This document shows, piece after piece, positions 50,315-59,635 of a stretch of 62,567 bases of DNA. The position numbers were made by a program, and so were the translations under genes. The stretch's first letter is position 1. The number at the start of each line of letters is the position of its first letter. The notes under the pieces were generated by a model that saw only the letters and a program-made list of their open reading frames with translations, was not told the DNA's origin and searched no databases. The DNA is from Actinomycetes bacterium (GTDB lineage Bacteria; Actinomycetota; Thermoleophilia; Gaiellales; Gaiellaceae): the NCBI GenBank assembly GCA_025358355.1, contig JANYJX010000063.1:1-62567 (forward strand), given 5' to 3'.

Positions 50315-51311
50315 GACGATGGCCTACATCTCGATCACCGGCGCGTCCGGCTACACCGGGCAGGAAGCACTTGATCGTGTGCTCGCGCATCGCGAGCTCG
50401 AGCTGCACGCCGTCGGCTCCGACTCGCTCGCCGGGCGCGATGCGGCGACGCTCGATCCGCGTCTGAACCGCAACGGCGGCCGGCGCGTGCCGCAGTTCAT
50501 CACCAACGAGGCCGCGCTTGCATCGGGCGCCGACATTGTTCTGCTCTGCCAGCCGCACGAGAATGCAGCCGCGCTGGAGCCGCCGGCGAAGGGCGTCGTG
50601 ATCGACCTCTCCGGTGCCCACCGGCTGACTGACGCGTCGCTCTATGAGCGCTGGTACGGGTTCGCGCACCCGCGGCCCGAGGAGCTCTCCGAGTGGAGCT
50701 ATGGGCTGCCCGAGCTCACCCCGCCAACCGGCAGGCTGATCGCGAACCCCGGTTGCTACGCGACCGCCGCGCTGCTCGCCCTCGGCCCGCTGAAACACGC
50801 AATCGACCCTCACGGTGTTGTCGTCGATGCGAAGTCGGGCATGACCGGCGCAGGCCGCTCGCTGAAGGCGCTCTCGCATGCGGGTGCGGTGCTCGAGAAC
50901 GTCTCTCCCTACAAGGTCGGCTCGCACCAGCACGTGCCCGAGATCGCGCAGGTGCTGGGCTTCCCGGTCTCGCTCACACCGCATCTGCTGCCGGTCAGAC
51001 GAGGGCTGATCGCGACGTGTTACGTCCGTTCGACTGGCGCCGACTTGCGCGCGTTGCTGACCGAGTTCTATGCGGCGAGCCACGTCGTCTCGGTTCTGCC
51101 GGAAGGCGTCGCGCCCGACCTCGCGCGCGTCCAGAACACCGACACGGCTGAAATCGGGGTTTTCGAGGATTCGTTTACCGATCGCACGATCGTGATTTGC
51201 GCGATCGACAACCTCGGCAAAGGTGCGGCCGGCCAGGCGATCCAGAACGTCAATCTGCTATTCGGCTTCGCCGAGACCGAGGGGCTGCGACTGCCGGGCG
51301 TTCTCGTATGA
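50310..51311 (+). CDS. argC: N-acetyl-gamma-glutamyl-phosphate reductase
   Basis: 333 residues; third step of arginine synthesis, NADPH-dependent. Seen: ISITGASGYTGQEALDRVLAH (Rossmann), the catalytic cysteine in LIANPGCYATAALLAL, and the substrate-binding SGMTGAGRSLK and HQHVPEI segments. ATG 50310 is the longest start; ATG 50319 (MAYISITG) is as likely because it follows the AT-rich promoter-like stretch. No ribosome-binding site is seen. It is the first gene of argC-J-B-D-R-G-H. Confidence 0.95.
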   Translation: MQTMAYISITGASGYTGQEALDRVLAHRELELHAVGSDSLAGRDAATLDPRLNRNGGRRVPQFITNEAALASGADIVLLCQPHENAAALEPPAKGVVIDLSGAHRLTDASLYERWYGFAHPRPEELSEWSYGLPELTPPTGRLIANPGCYATAALLALGPLKHAIDPHGVVVDAKSGMTGAGRSLKALSHAGAVLENVSPYKVGSHQHVPEIAQVLGFPVSLTPHLLPVRRGLIATCYVRSTGADLRALLTEFYAASHVVSVLPEGVAPDLARVQNTDTAEIGVFEDSFTDRTIVICAIDNLGKGAAGQAIQNVNLLFGFAETEGLRLPGVLV

Positions 51312-52474
51312 GCGTGACCGCCGCCACGGGGTTTGTCGCCTCCGGTGTGAGTGCCGGGATCCGTCCGTCCGGGAAGGCCGATGTCGCGCTGGTCCACTCG
51401 ACCGAGCCATGTGTCGGTGCCGGGATGCTGAGCCGGAACAAGGTGCGCGCTGCCTGCCTCACCGTGAATCGCGAGCACCTCGACGCGTCGGAGCCACGCG
51501 CGGTCATCGTCAATTCCGGCGTGGCGAACTCTGCGACGGGCGCGGGCGGGCTCGCGGATGCGCATGCGACCGCTGCCGAGACCGGGCGGCTGCTTGGCCT
51601 GGCGCCCGAGGAAGTGCTCGTGCTGTCGACCGGCGTGATCGGTGTGCGGCTACCGATGGAGAAGCTCCTCGCCGGGATCGCCGACGCAGTTCCGCTGCTG
51701 TCCTACGACGGCGGCCTCGCAGCGGCTGAGGCGATCATGACGACCGACACACGGGCGAAGACCGCTGCCGTCTCGACGCACGGCTTCACGGTCGGTGGCA
51801 TGGCGAAGGGCGCCGGCATGATCCATCCCGATCTCGCCACGATGCTCGCAGTCGTGACGACCGACTACCCGCTTGGCGCTGGCGAGTCGATCGAGTTCCT
51901 GCGGCCCGCCGTCGAGCAGACGTTCAATGCGATCTCGATCGACGGCGAGTGCTCGACGAACGACAGCGTTCTGCTGCTTGCAAACGGCGCGAGCGGCGTC
52001 AAGCGGACTCCGGCGACCGACACGGCGTTCCAGGCGGCGTTGCTCGAGGTGTGCCGTGATCTTTCGCGCCAGATCGTCGTCGACGGCGAGGGCGCGACCG
52101 TGCTCGCGCAGATCGATGTCTCGGGCGCTGTTGACGATGAGCAGGCTCGCGCGATCGCGCGGCGGATCGCGACTTCGCCGCTCGTCAAGACTGCGCTCTT
52201 CGGCCACGACGCAAACTGGGGCCGCGTGCTGATGGCCGCCGGCTCGGCGCCGTACAACGGCGGCTACGCAGACATCGACGCGAATCTTGTGTGCCTCTCG
52301 TACAACGGCAGCGTCGTCCTGCGCGGTGGCACGCCGCAGGATGTCGAGCCGGATGTCTCCGGGCCTAGCTGCACGATCGATCTCGATCTCGGGCTCGGGT
52401 CGGGCCGTGCGAGCTACCTCACGAGCGACCTGTCATACGACTACGTCCGGATCAATGCGGAGTACACGACGTGA
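51308..52474 (+). CDS. argJ: ornithine acetyltransferase / amino-acid acetyltransferase
   Basis: 388 residues, makes ornithine while recycling the acetyl group, and probably also acetylates glutamate. Seen: VNSGVANSATGAGGLADAHATA, VLSTGVIGVRLPMEKLLAGI, and the autocatalytic cleavage site KGAGMIHPDLA/TMLAVVTTD where the Thr becomes the nucleophile of the beta chain; SIDGECSTNDSVLLLANG and DANWGRVLMAAG follow. The ATG overlaps the argC stop (ATGA). Confidence 0.95.
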   Translation: MSVTAATGFVASGVSAGIRPSGKADVALVHSTEPCVGAGMLSRNKVRAACLTVNREHLDASEPRAVIVNSGVANSATGAGGLADAHATAAETGRLLGLAPEEVLVLSTGVIGVRLPMEKLLAGIADAVPLLSYDGGLAAAEAIMTTDTRAKTAAVSTHGFTVGGMAKGAGMIHPDLATMLAVVTTDYPLGAGESIEFLRPAVEQTFNAISIDGECSTNDSVLLLANGASGVKRTPATDTAFQAALLEVCRDLSRQIVVDGEGATVLAQIDVSGAVDDEQARAIARRIATSPLVKTALFGHDANWGRVLMAAGSAPYNGGYADIDANLVCLSYNGSVVLRGGTPQDVEPDVSGPSCTIDLDLGLGSGRASYLTSDLSYDYVRINAEYTT

Positions 52475-53148
52475 GCTCCGCGGGTCGAATCGTCCTCAAG
52501 GTCGGGGGACGCGTGGCGGCCGATGCGGCGTCGAATGCGCTTGCTCTCGCCGCGGCTGGGCACGAGGTGATCGTCGTCCACGGCGCCGGGCCGCAGATTT
52601 CCGCCGAGATGGAACGGCGCGGTCTGCCGGTTGAGTTCGTCGACGGTCGCCGCATCACCACGGCTGCGGGCCTCGAAGTTGTTCGCGAGGCGTTGCTGCG
52701 GGTGAATGAGGAGATCTGCGCCGCGATCGGACCGGCCGCGGTTGGTCTTCTGGGCGATGAGATTGGTCTCGAAGCAACGCGTGTCGCGGCGCTCGGCCTT
52801 GTCGGCGACCCGCTTCCCTCCGCGCCGGCTGCGGTTGTCGCCGTGCTCGCGGCTGGAAAGATCCCCGTGATTGCGCCGCTCGCGGTCGGCCCGCTCAACG
52901 TCAACGCGGACCAGGCTGCTGCATCGCTGGCGGTCGGGCTCGGCGCCGAGCGGATCAGCTTCATCACCGACGTTCGCGGCGTGCTCGTTGATGGCGGCGT
53001 GCTCACGGCGCTGCTCGCCGACGATGCCGATCGCATGCTCGATCGCGGCGCATTCGAAGGCGGGATCGTGCCGAAGCTAGTCGCCGCGATTCGCGCTGCT
53101 CGCCATGGTGTCCGCGCCACGATCGGCATCACCGAAGTCACCGCGTGA
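52471..53148 (+). CDS. argB: acetylglutamate kinase, short form
   Basis: 225 residues, clearly shorter than the roughly 260-300 residues usual for the family. The amino-acid-kinase fold is recognisable from IVLKVGGRVAADA, VIVVHGAGPQISAEMERRGLPVEFVDGRRITT, VGLLGDEIGLEA, PLNVNADQAAASLAVGLGAERISFITDVRGVLVDGGV and FEGGIVPKLVAA. The N-terminal helix region between KVGG and VVHGAGP is compressed by about 20 residues. It phosphorylates N-acetylglutamate in arginine synthesis. GTGA overlaps link it to argJ and argD. Confidence 0.9.
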   Translation: MSSAGRIVLKVGGRVAADAASNALALAAAGHEVIVVHGAGPQISAEMERRGLPVEFVDGRRITTAAGLEVVREALLRVNEEICAAIGPAAVGLLGDEIGLEATRVAALGLVGDPLPSAPAAVVAVLAAGKIPVIAPLAVGPLNVNADQAAASLAVGLGAERISFITDVRGVLVDGGVLTALLADDADRMLDRGAFEGGIVPKLVAAIRAARHGVRATIGITEVTA

Positions 53149-54305
53149 GCGCCGAACTACTCCCGACGATGGACGCGCCGCTGCTGCCGACGTACGCGCG
53201 CGCCAACGTCACGTTCGTCCGCGGCGACGGCTGCCGCATCTGGGACGACACCGGCCGGAGCTACCTGGATTTCGTCGCTGGCGTTGCGGTCGTGAGCCTC
53301 GGCCATCGGCACCCGTCTCCACTCGCGGCGGCGCAGGAGCAGCTCGATCGCCTCTGGCACGCGTCGAACCTCTACTACACGGAGCCGATGGCCAAGCTCG
53401 CGGGCCTGCTCTCGACGCGGGTCGGCGGCGCGCAGGCGTTCTTCTGCAACTCGGGCGCCGAGGCGGTCGAGAGCGCGCTCAAGTACGCGCGCAAGGCGAC
53501 CGGCCGGACGCGGATCATCGCGCTCGAAGACAGCTTCCATGGGCGTACGCTCGGGGCGCTTTCGGCCACCGGTCAGCCGGCGAAGTGGGAGGGATTCGGG
53601 CCGCTTGTGCCGGGCGTCTCGTTTGCGCCGGCGAACGACATCGAGGCACTCGAAGCAGCGATGGCGCCGTCGGGCGATGTCGCGCTGATCCTGCTGGAGC
53701 CTGTCCTCGGCGAGGGCGGCGTCATCCCGCTCGAGCTGGAGTTCATCGCGGCCGCCGCCGAGATCGCGGCCGAATCCGGCGCGTTGCTCTGCGCCGACGA
53801 GATCCAGACCGGCATCGGGCGAACCGGGACGTTCCTTGCCAGCGAGCAGTTCGGACTCAAGCCGGACCTGATCACGCTGGCCAAAGGCCTCGGCAACGGG
53901 CTGCCGATCGGCGCGCTACTCGTCACGGAGAAGGCCCTTGGCGGGTTCAGCCCGGGCGACCACGGCTCGACCTTCGGCGGCAACCCCGTCTGTTGCGCCG
54001 CAGCGTGCGCTGTCGTGGAAGCGATTGACGAGGACATGCTCTCGAATGTGCGTGACCGCGGCGCCGAGCTTGCCGCCGGGCTCGCATCGATGCCGGGCGT
54101 GACCGGGGTGCGGGGCAAAGGCCTGCTGCTCGGTGCGACGCTCGACCGACCCGTGGGACCGGTGGTGGACTCCTGCCGTGACCGCGGTCTCCTCGTCCTC
54201 TCCGCGGGCCAGGGCGTATTGCGGCTTACCCCACCGCTCGTCCTTGGCCCAGCGGAGGTCGAGGAAGCACTCGGCATCATCAGAGCGGTGCTCGCAACCG
54301 GCTGA
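53145..54305 (+). CDS. argD: acetylornithine aminotransferase
   Basis: 386 residues, class III PLP aminotransferase. Seen: VRGDGCRIWDDTGRSYLDFVAGVAVVSLGH, FFCNSGAEAVESALKYAR, DSFHGRTLGALSATGQ, LLCADEIQTGIGRTGTFLA and the PLP lysine in LITLAKGLGNGLPIGALL. GTG 53145 overlaps the argB stop; its own stop TGA shares a base with the ATG at 54305. Confidence 0.95.
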   Translation: MSAELLPTMDAPLLPTYARANVTFVRGDGCRIWDDTGRSYLDFVAGVAVVSLGHRHPSPLAAAQEQLDRLWHASNLYYTEPMAKLAGLLSTRVGGAQAFFCNSGAEAVESALKYARKATGRTRIIALEDSFHGRTLGALSATGQPAKWEGFGPLVPGVSFAPANDIEALEAAMAPSGDVALILLEPVLGEGGVIPLELEFIAAAAEIAAESGALLCADEIQTGIGRTGTFLASEQFGLKPDLITLAKGLGNGLPIGALLVTEKALGGFSPGDHGSTFGGNPVCCAAACAVVEAIDEDMLSNVRDRGAELAAGLASMPGVTGVRGKGLLLGATLDRPVGPVVDSCRDRGLLVLSAGQGVLRLTPPLVLGPAEVEEALGIIRAVLATG

Positions 54306-54805
54306 TGGGGACTGCATATCTTGCTACCGTCCCGCATAGTATGAAGCGCCGAGACCGGCAGTCCACGATCCTCAGGCTCGTCCAGGACGAGGCCATCTCG
54401 ACGCAAAGCGAGCTCGCCGATGCGCTCCGTAATGCCGGCTACGAGGTTGTGCAGACGACGGTGTCGCGCGATGTCGCCGAGCTCGGCCTGGTCAAGGTTC
54501 GCGCCCCGAGCGGTCGGCTGATCTACGCGCCAGCCGGCGCAGGCGACGCCGACCGGATCCGCGCGGTTGCAGCCGCGATGCGGCGCTATGCGCTTTCCGC
54601 CGAGGCGACTGGCAATCTCGTGGTGGTGACCACACCGTCGGGATATGCGAATGCGCTCGCACAGGCGATCGACGAAGGAGGGCACCCGAGGATCGCCGGC
54701 ACGATCGCCGGCGACAACATGATCTTCATCGCCGCCAGGGAAGGCACCTCCGCCGCCGACCTGCGGAACGAGTTGGCGGGACCACTTTCCGAAACGGAGC
54801 ACTGA
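54305..54805 (+). CDS. argR: arginine repressor ArgR
   Basis: 166 residues from the ATG that overlaps the argD stop (TGATG), or 154 from the ATG at 54341 (MKRRDRQSTILRL), where family homology starts. The N-terminal winged-helix DNA-binding domain (ISTQSELADALRNAGYEVVQTTVSRDVAELGLVKV) and the C-terminal arginine-binding hexamerisation domain with the GTIAGDNMIFIAAREG block are complete. It should repress this operon when arginine is plentiful, hence autoregulated. Its stop overlaps argG by one base. Confidence 0.93.
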   Translation: MGTAYLATVPHSMKRRDRQSTILRLVQDEAISTQSELADALRNAGYEVVQTTVSRDVAELGLVKVRAPSGRLIYAPAGAGDADRIRAVAAAMRRYALSAEATGNLVVVTTPSGYANALAQAIDEGGHPRIAGTIAGDNMIFIAAREGTSAADLRNELAGPLSETEH

Positions 54806-56013
54806 TGTCACGGATCGCTGTCGTTGCATATTCCGGGGGCCTCGATACGAGTTGTATCGTCGCCTGGCTGAAGGAGGATCGGTACGGCTTCGACGAGGTG
54901 ATCGCGGTGATCGTCGATGTTGGCCAGGAGTTCGATCTCGAGGAATCCGTCACGCGGGGCAAGGCCGCCGGCGCCGACGACGTTGTCTTGATTGACCGCA
55001 AGCACGCGTTCGCGAACGACCAGTGCGCGAAGGCGATCAAGACGAACGCGCTCTACGAAGGCAAGTACCCGCTCGTCTCTGCGCTCTCGCGCCCGGTGAT
55101 CGCGCAGGCAGTCGCCGAGCTGGCGCTCGAGCTAGGCGCCGAAGCCGTTGTCCACGGCTGCACCGGGAAGGGCAACGACCAGCTGCGCTTCGAGCTCGCG
55201 TTCAAGGCGCACTACCCGGGCGTGCGTGTGATCGCTCCGCTGCGGGACAAGATCTGGACGCGCGACGAGGAGATCGAGTACGCGATCGCCAAGGGCATCC
55301 CGGTCGTGCAGACGAAGGCGTCGCCGTTCTCGATCGACGAGAACCTTTTCGGCCGCGCGATTGAGGCCGGCGTGCTCGAAGATCCGTGGAACGCGCCGCC
55401 GCCGGAGCCGTACGCGATGACGTCGGATCCGCTTTCGGCGCCCGCACCTGTCGAGGTCATCGTTGGCTTCGAGTGTGGTGTTCCGGTGTCGCTCGACGGC
55501 GAGGAGCTGCCGCTCGCGGGGCTGATCGCGAGCATGAACCGGCTCGCTGGCGCCTACGGGATCGGCCGGATCGACATGATCGAGAACCGCGCGATCGGCA
55601 TCAAGAGCCGCGAGGTCTACGAGTCGCCGGCCGGCATCGCGCTGATCGTCGCGCATTCCGCGCTCGAAGATGTCGTGCTCACGAAAGACGAGGCCCGGAT
55701 CAAGCGCGGTCTCGAGCAGCGCTGGACGGAGCTCGTCTACGAGGGGCTGTGGTTTAGCCCGGCGCGCGAGGCGATCGATGCATTCGTCGACAAGACGCAG
55801 GAACTCGTGACTGGCGAGGTTCGGCTTTCGCTCCAGCCGAACGCGGCCGTCGTGACCGGGCGCCGCTCCGAGAACATGCTCTACGCCGAGAAGCTCGCGT
55901 CGTATGGCACCGGCGAGACGTTCCCGCACGAAGCCGCCGAGGGCTACATCCGCATCTCGTCGCTCGAGACGGAGCTCACCGCGGCTCGCTCTCGGGCACA
56001 ATCCCGCGTATGA
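54805..56013 (+). CDS. argG: argininosuccinate synthase
   Basis: 402 residues; ATP-dependent joining of citrulline and aspartate. Seen: the pyrophosphatase P-loop AYSGGLDTSCIVAWL, PLVSALSRPVIAQAVAELA, VVHGCTGKGNDQLRFELAFKAHYP and RIDMIENRAIGIKSREVYESP. Note that argF (ornithine carbamoyltransferase) is absent from the operon and must lie elsewhere. Confidence 0.97.
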   Translation: MSRIAVVAYSGGLDTSCIVAWLKEDRYGFDEVIAVIVDVGQEFDLEESVTRGKAAGADDVVLIDRKHAFANDQCAKAIKTNALYEGKYPLVSALSRPVIAQAVAELALELGAEAVVHGCTGKGNDQLRFELAFKAHYPGVRVIAPLRDKIWTRDEEIEYAIAKGIPVVQTKASPFSIDENLFGRAIEAGVLEDPWNAPPPEPYAMTSDPLSAPAPVEVIVGFECGVPVSLDGEELPLAGLIASMNRLAGAYGIGRIDMIENRAIGIKSREVYESPAGIALIVAHSALEDVVLTKDEARIKRGLEQRWTELVYEGLWFSPAREAIDAFVDKTQELVTGEVRLSLQPNAAVVTGRRSENMLYAEKLASYGTGETFPHEAAEGYIRISSLETELTAARSRAQSRV

Positions 56014-57242
56014 CGTTGTGGGCAGGTCGGGTGGAGGGAGCGCTCGACCCGGCGGTGTGGGAATTCCTGCGCGCGGACGATGCGGAACTGCTGCCGTACG
56101 ACTGCGAGGCGACGGCCGAGCACGCGGGTCGGCTCCACGCAGCGGGGCTGCTCACCGGCGATGAGCTGGCGGAGGTCGAGACCCGACTCGCCGAGATCGC
56201 GCAAGATCCGGCGTCGTACCTCGACTCAGATGAGGACGTTCATTCGGCGATCGAGCGGCTGCTCGGCGAGGTCGGGCGCAAGATTCATGCAGGACGTTCA
56301 CGCAACGATCAGGTCGCGGCCGCGTTCCGGCTCTACGCGCTCGACGCCTGCGCGGAAGCACGCGAGGAGATCGACGCGCTTGCGCTCGTCGTCCTCTCGT
56401 TCGCCGAGACCGAGGCCGACACCGTGATGCCCGGCTACACCCATATGCAGCGCGGCCAGCCCGTGACGCTCGGCCACCATTTGCTCGCGTGGGTCGAGAT
56501 GCTCGATCGCGATCGCACGCGGTTCGCCTACGCGGCCGAGGCTGCGGCCGAGAGCCCGCTCGGTGCGGGTGCGCTGGCGGGTTCGACGCTGCCGCTGCCT
56601 CCGCCGTCGGGCCAGATGCGCAACTCGATCGACGCCGTCGCCGACCGCGATTTCGCACTCGACTATCTCTATGCGGCCGCCGTGCTCTTCACGCACCTGT
56701 CGCGGATCGGCGAGGAGATCGTTATCTGGGCCACCTCGGAGTTCGGCTTCGTCAAGCTGCCCGAGACCGCCGCCACGGGCTCGTCGATGATGCCGCAGAA
56801 GCTGAACCCTGATGTCGCGGAGCTTGTCCGCGGCAAGGCAGGGACGGCGATCGGGAGGCTGACTGGCCTGCTCGCGACGGTGAAGGGGCTGCCGCTCGCC
56901 TACGACCGCGACTTACAGGAGGACAAAGTCCCGGTTTTTGCATCCCGTCGAGACATGCGCGGCGCGCTGCAGGCGCTCGTCGCGCTGGTCAGTGGCCTCG
57001 ACGTGAATCGCGAGCGACTCGCAACGGCCGCATCCGATCCGCTGCTGCTCGCGACCGATGCTGCGGAGGCGCTGGTCGTCGACGGCGTTCCGTTCCGCGA
57101 TGCGCACGAGCGCGTGGCCGAAGCGGTGCGGGACGGCAGCTTCGCGCCGCCAGCGGCGCCTGCTCCAAGAGCCGCGCCTGGGCCTGGCGGAGTGCGCGAA
57201 GCGCTAGCCGAGGCCCGGCAGCGCTTCGGCGACAACCTCTAG
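56010..57242 (+). CDS. argH: argininosuccinate lyase
   Basis: 410 residues, a little short for the family (about 460). Seen: LWAGRVEGALDP, DVHSAIERLLGEVGRKIHAGRSRNDQVAAAFRLY, VMPGYTHMQRGQPVTLGHHLLAWVEML and the catalytic-serine signature TGSSMMPQKLNPDVAELVRGKAG. It releases arginine and fumarate. ATG 56010 overlaps the argG stop. The C-terminal part is Ala/Pro-rich (APPAAPAPRAAPGPGG) and replaces the usual final helices. Confidence 0.95.
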   Translation: MTLWAGRVEGALDPAVWEFLRADDAELLPYDCEATAEHAGRLHAAGLLTGDELAEVETRLAEIAQDPASYLDSDEDVHSAIERLLGEVGRKIHAGRSRNDQVAAAFRLYALDACAEAREEIDALALVVLSFAETEADTVMPGYTHMQRGQPVTLGHHLLAWVEMLDRDRTRFAYAAEAAAESPLGAGALAGSTLPLPPPSGQMRNSIDAVADRDFALDYLYAAAVLFTHLSRIGEEIVIWATSEFGFVKLPETAATGSSMMPQKLNPDVAELVRGKAGTAIGRLTGLLATVKGLPLAYDRDLQEDKVPVFASRRDMRGALQALVALVSGLDVNRERLATAASDPLLLATDAAEALVVDGVPFRDAHERVAEAVRDGSFAPPAAPAPRAAPGPGGVREALAEARQRFGDNL

Positions 57243-57291
57243 AGGTCACGCCTGACCGACGCGCGAGCCAGCAGCAAGCTATTGGCGGGGC

Positions 57292-57315
57292 GAACGGTTC
57301 TCAGTTCACCCGTTC
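57292..57315 (+). terminator. weak hairpin after argH
   Basis: GAACGG (57292-57297) pairs with CCGTTC (57310-57315) around a 12-nt loop, 50 bp after the argH stop and before the convergent membrane-protein gene ends. There is no T-run; it is the only terminator candidate between the two. Confidence 0.3.
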
Positions 57316-57338
57316 CAGATCAGGGTTTCCAGCCTGTT

Positions 57339-58070
57339 CTAGGCGAGGATGTTGACGGCGCGTGCGGCTACGAGAAGCACGGTGATCGCCGACAAGGTGG
57401 ACTCGGCCGCCATTAGCGCCTTGGCGGGTCGGGTGAGTGGCATCGCGTCGGTTGGGCTGAACGCGATCGAGTTCGTCAGGGACACATAGAAGTAGTCCCA
57501 GAGGCGTGGTGACCAGCCTGCCCGTGCGAGTTGAGGGTTCTCGTCTTGAGGGAACTGGAAGTCCGGCCCGACGCGGGCGGCAAGAGCACGGGCGACTGGG
57601 CCGCCGCAATCCAACTCCCAGAAGGCGAGTCCGAACGCAATCGCGTCGGTCAGCCACATCGTTCCGCCGCTGAACAACAGCTGCCGCCCTGTCAGGTGGG
57701 TGCCAGAGCGAGACACCAATGATGCGACCAGCACCAGGACGCCCACGACGTTAAAGGCCCAAACTAGGGCGAGCAGGCCGATCACGATCTCGCGCCTGCG
57801 GTCATGCCTTACGAGGCGCCCCAAGCCGAATAGCAGCGTCGCTGAAAGCAAGACGTAGGGGCCAGCCACGACTAGCCAAACCCACCAAAGCCGGTGGCCT
57901 AACAGCTCCCAGTGGGCGTGCCTGCTCACCAAAGCGAGCGCGACGAGGTTTCCGGCGGCCGCGAGCGCGAACGGAGCTGCGTCATCCCGGGCCTCACGCA
58001 CCGCTGCAGCCAAACGACGCGGGTCAGGCGAAACGGTCGCCGTATCAGCTGGCGCGCTGGAGTCAGCCAT
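57339..58070 (-). CDS. multi-pass membrane protein with channel-pore-like C-terminal segment
   Basis: About 243 residues from the ATG at 58070; longer starts are possible up to 58184. Five or six hydrophobic segments include FALAAAGNLVALALV, LWWVWLVVAGPYVLLSATLLFGLG, IVIGLLALVWAFNVVGVLVLVASLV and STLSAITVLLVAARAVNIL. The block RLWDYFYVSLTNSIAFSPTDAMPLTRPAKALMAAES resembles the pore helix and following membrane segment of ion-channel-like DUF1345-type proteins, but without a potassium selectivity filter. The substrate and role are unknown. Confidence 0.7.
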   Translation of the reverse strand: MADSSAPADTATVSPDPRRLAAAVREARDDAAPFALAAAGNLVALALVSRHAHWELLGHRLWWVWLVVAGPYVLLSATLLFGLGRLVRHDRRREIVIGLLALVWAFNVVGVLVLVASLVSRSGTHLTGRQLLFSGGTMWLTDAIAFGLAFWELDCGGPVARALAARVGPDFQFPQDENPQLARAGWSPRLWDYFYVSLTNSIAFSPTDAMPLTRPAKALMAAESTLSAITVLLVAARAVNILA

Positions 58071-58318
58071 GCCAACCAGGATGGAAACACCACCGGACGG
58101 CGACAACGGCATCAAAGCCGATCCCCCGATCCGGCCGATGGACGGCTGATTTCGAGAAACGTGATTCGGCTGTGTTAGATCCATGGGGTCGGAGCGCGGC
58201 GATTGGCCACCTCAAGCCGCCTAGCGAGGTGTCGCGTTCGAGGTTGCGGACGCGTTCGCGTCTTCACCTTCACCCGACCCGGCAACCGAGTTCGCCCCCG
58301 AGGTAAAGTGAGGTCGTT

Positions 58319-59635
58319 GTGAACGCGCCCCTCCAGAGGGGATTTCTCCTGTCTGTCGCGGCGATCGCCGCCGGGCTGCTCGTGACCGGCTTTGCCGCAG
58401 CGACTCCCCGGGGCCACGTGCTGGTCGCCGAGTTCCACGCAGACGTCAACCCAGTCACGCGCGACTTCCTCGTCGGTGCCATCCACCGAGCGCAGCGCAA
58501 CGGGGACGCGGCAGTTGTGATCGAGATAGACACCCCTGGAGGGCTCGGCTCGTCGATGCGGTCGATCGTGAAGGCGATCCTCGCTGCGAAGGTGCCCGTG
58601 ATCGTCTATGTATCACCGTCCGGCTCAAGCGCGGACTCCGCCGGCGCGGTGATCGGTGAAGCCGCCGACCTGCTCGCGATGGCGCCGCAAACGAACATCG
58701 GCTCGTCCACGCCGATCACGACCAACGGACAGGACTTCTCAAAGGACCTCCGCCGAAAGATCGTGAACGACGCGGCCGCCTACATCGGTGAGCTCGCGCG
58801 GGAGCACGGCCGGAACAACGCTCTCGCCGAGCAAATGGTGCGGAGGGCATCGAACTACGGCGCGACCGACGCGCTCCGGCTCAACGTCGTCGATGCGATC
58901 GCGCCCACGCTCTCGAAGCTACTCGAACAGATCGACGGCCGACGCACTCAACCGAAGGGGATCATCCTCCATACAGCCGGCGCGACGATCGACCGCGTCG
59001 AGATGTCGTTCTTCCAGCGTGCGCGGAATCTCCTAGTCGACCCGAACCTGATCGAGTTGATGCTCTCAATTGGGCTGGTCGGAATCCTCGTCGAGCTGTG
59101 GCACCCTGGGCTGATCTTTCCTGGCACGGTTGGCGCGATCTCGCTTATCGTCGGCCTCTACGGACTGCAGGTACTGCCTGTCTCGGTGGCCGGAGCCGCG
59201 CTGCTCGCGCTCTCATTCGCATTCTTTGCCGCCGAGCCGTTCGTAATGAGCCACGGAGCCTTAGCGGTTGGGGGTGGCGTGCTGTTCGTCATCGGTTCGT
59301 TGATCCTCTTCGACCCTGCCGGCCCACTCTTCCACGTCTCGCTCGTCGTTGTGCTCGCTATTGCGGGAACGCTTACCGTGCTCCTCGGATTCGCGTTGTC
59401 ACGCGTCGTTCGTGCGCGCAGGCTCCCGTCCGCCGTCGGCATCTCCCACCTTGTGGGAGAGGAAGGGGTCGTTCGCCGCGGCGGCTACGTGCTCGTCGCG
59501 GGTGAGCTCTGGCGGGCCCGCAGCGGAGACGGGTCACCGTTGAAGCTGGGCGACGCAGTCATCGTGGAACAGCTCGAGGACGACCTCGGGCTAGTCGTAG
59601 AATCCCAGCACACCATTGGAAGGAACGAATTGTGA
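58319..59635 (+). CDS. nfeD: NfeD-family membrane-bound serine protease
   Basis: 438 residues. A signal peptide or anchor ([21 protein letters not shown]) is followed by a ClpP-like domain with the catalytic serine in [17 protein letters not shown] and the lysine region near residue 145. Four or five membrane helices ([32 protein letters not shown] and following) and a C-terminal OB-fold NfeD domain ([38 protein letters not shown]) complete the long-form family layout. It cleaves the C-terminal region of its stomatin partner, encoded next with a four-base overlap. AGTGAGG precedes the GTG. Confidence 0.93.
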   Translation: MNAPLQRGFLLSVAAIAAGLLVTGFAAATPRGHVLVAEFHADVNPVTRDFLVGAIHRAQRNGDAAVVIEIDTPGGLGSSMRSIVKAILAAKVPVIVYVSPSGSSADSAGAVIGEAADLLAMAPQTNIGSSTPITTNGQDFSKDLRRKIVNDAAAYIGELAREHGRNNALAEQMVRRASNYGATDALRLNVVDAIAPTLSKLLEQIDGRRTQPKGIILHTAGATIDRVEMSFFQRARNLLVDPNLIELMLSIGLVGILVELWHPGLIFPGTVGAISLIVGLYGLQVLPVSVAGAALLALSFAFFAAEPFVMSHGALAVGGGVLFVIGSLILFDPAGPLFHVSLVVVLAIAGTLTVLLGFALSRVVRARRLPSAVGISHLVGEEGVVRRGGYVLVAGELWRARSGDGSPLKLGDAVIVEQLEDDLGLVVESQHTIGRNEL

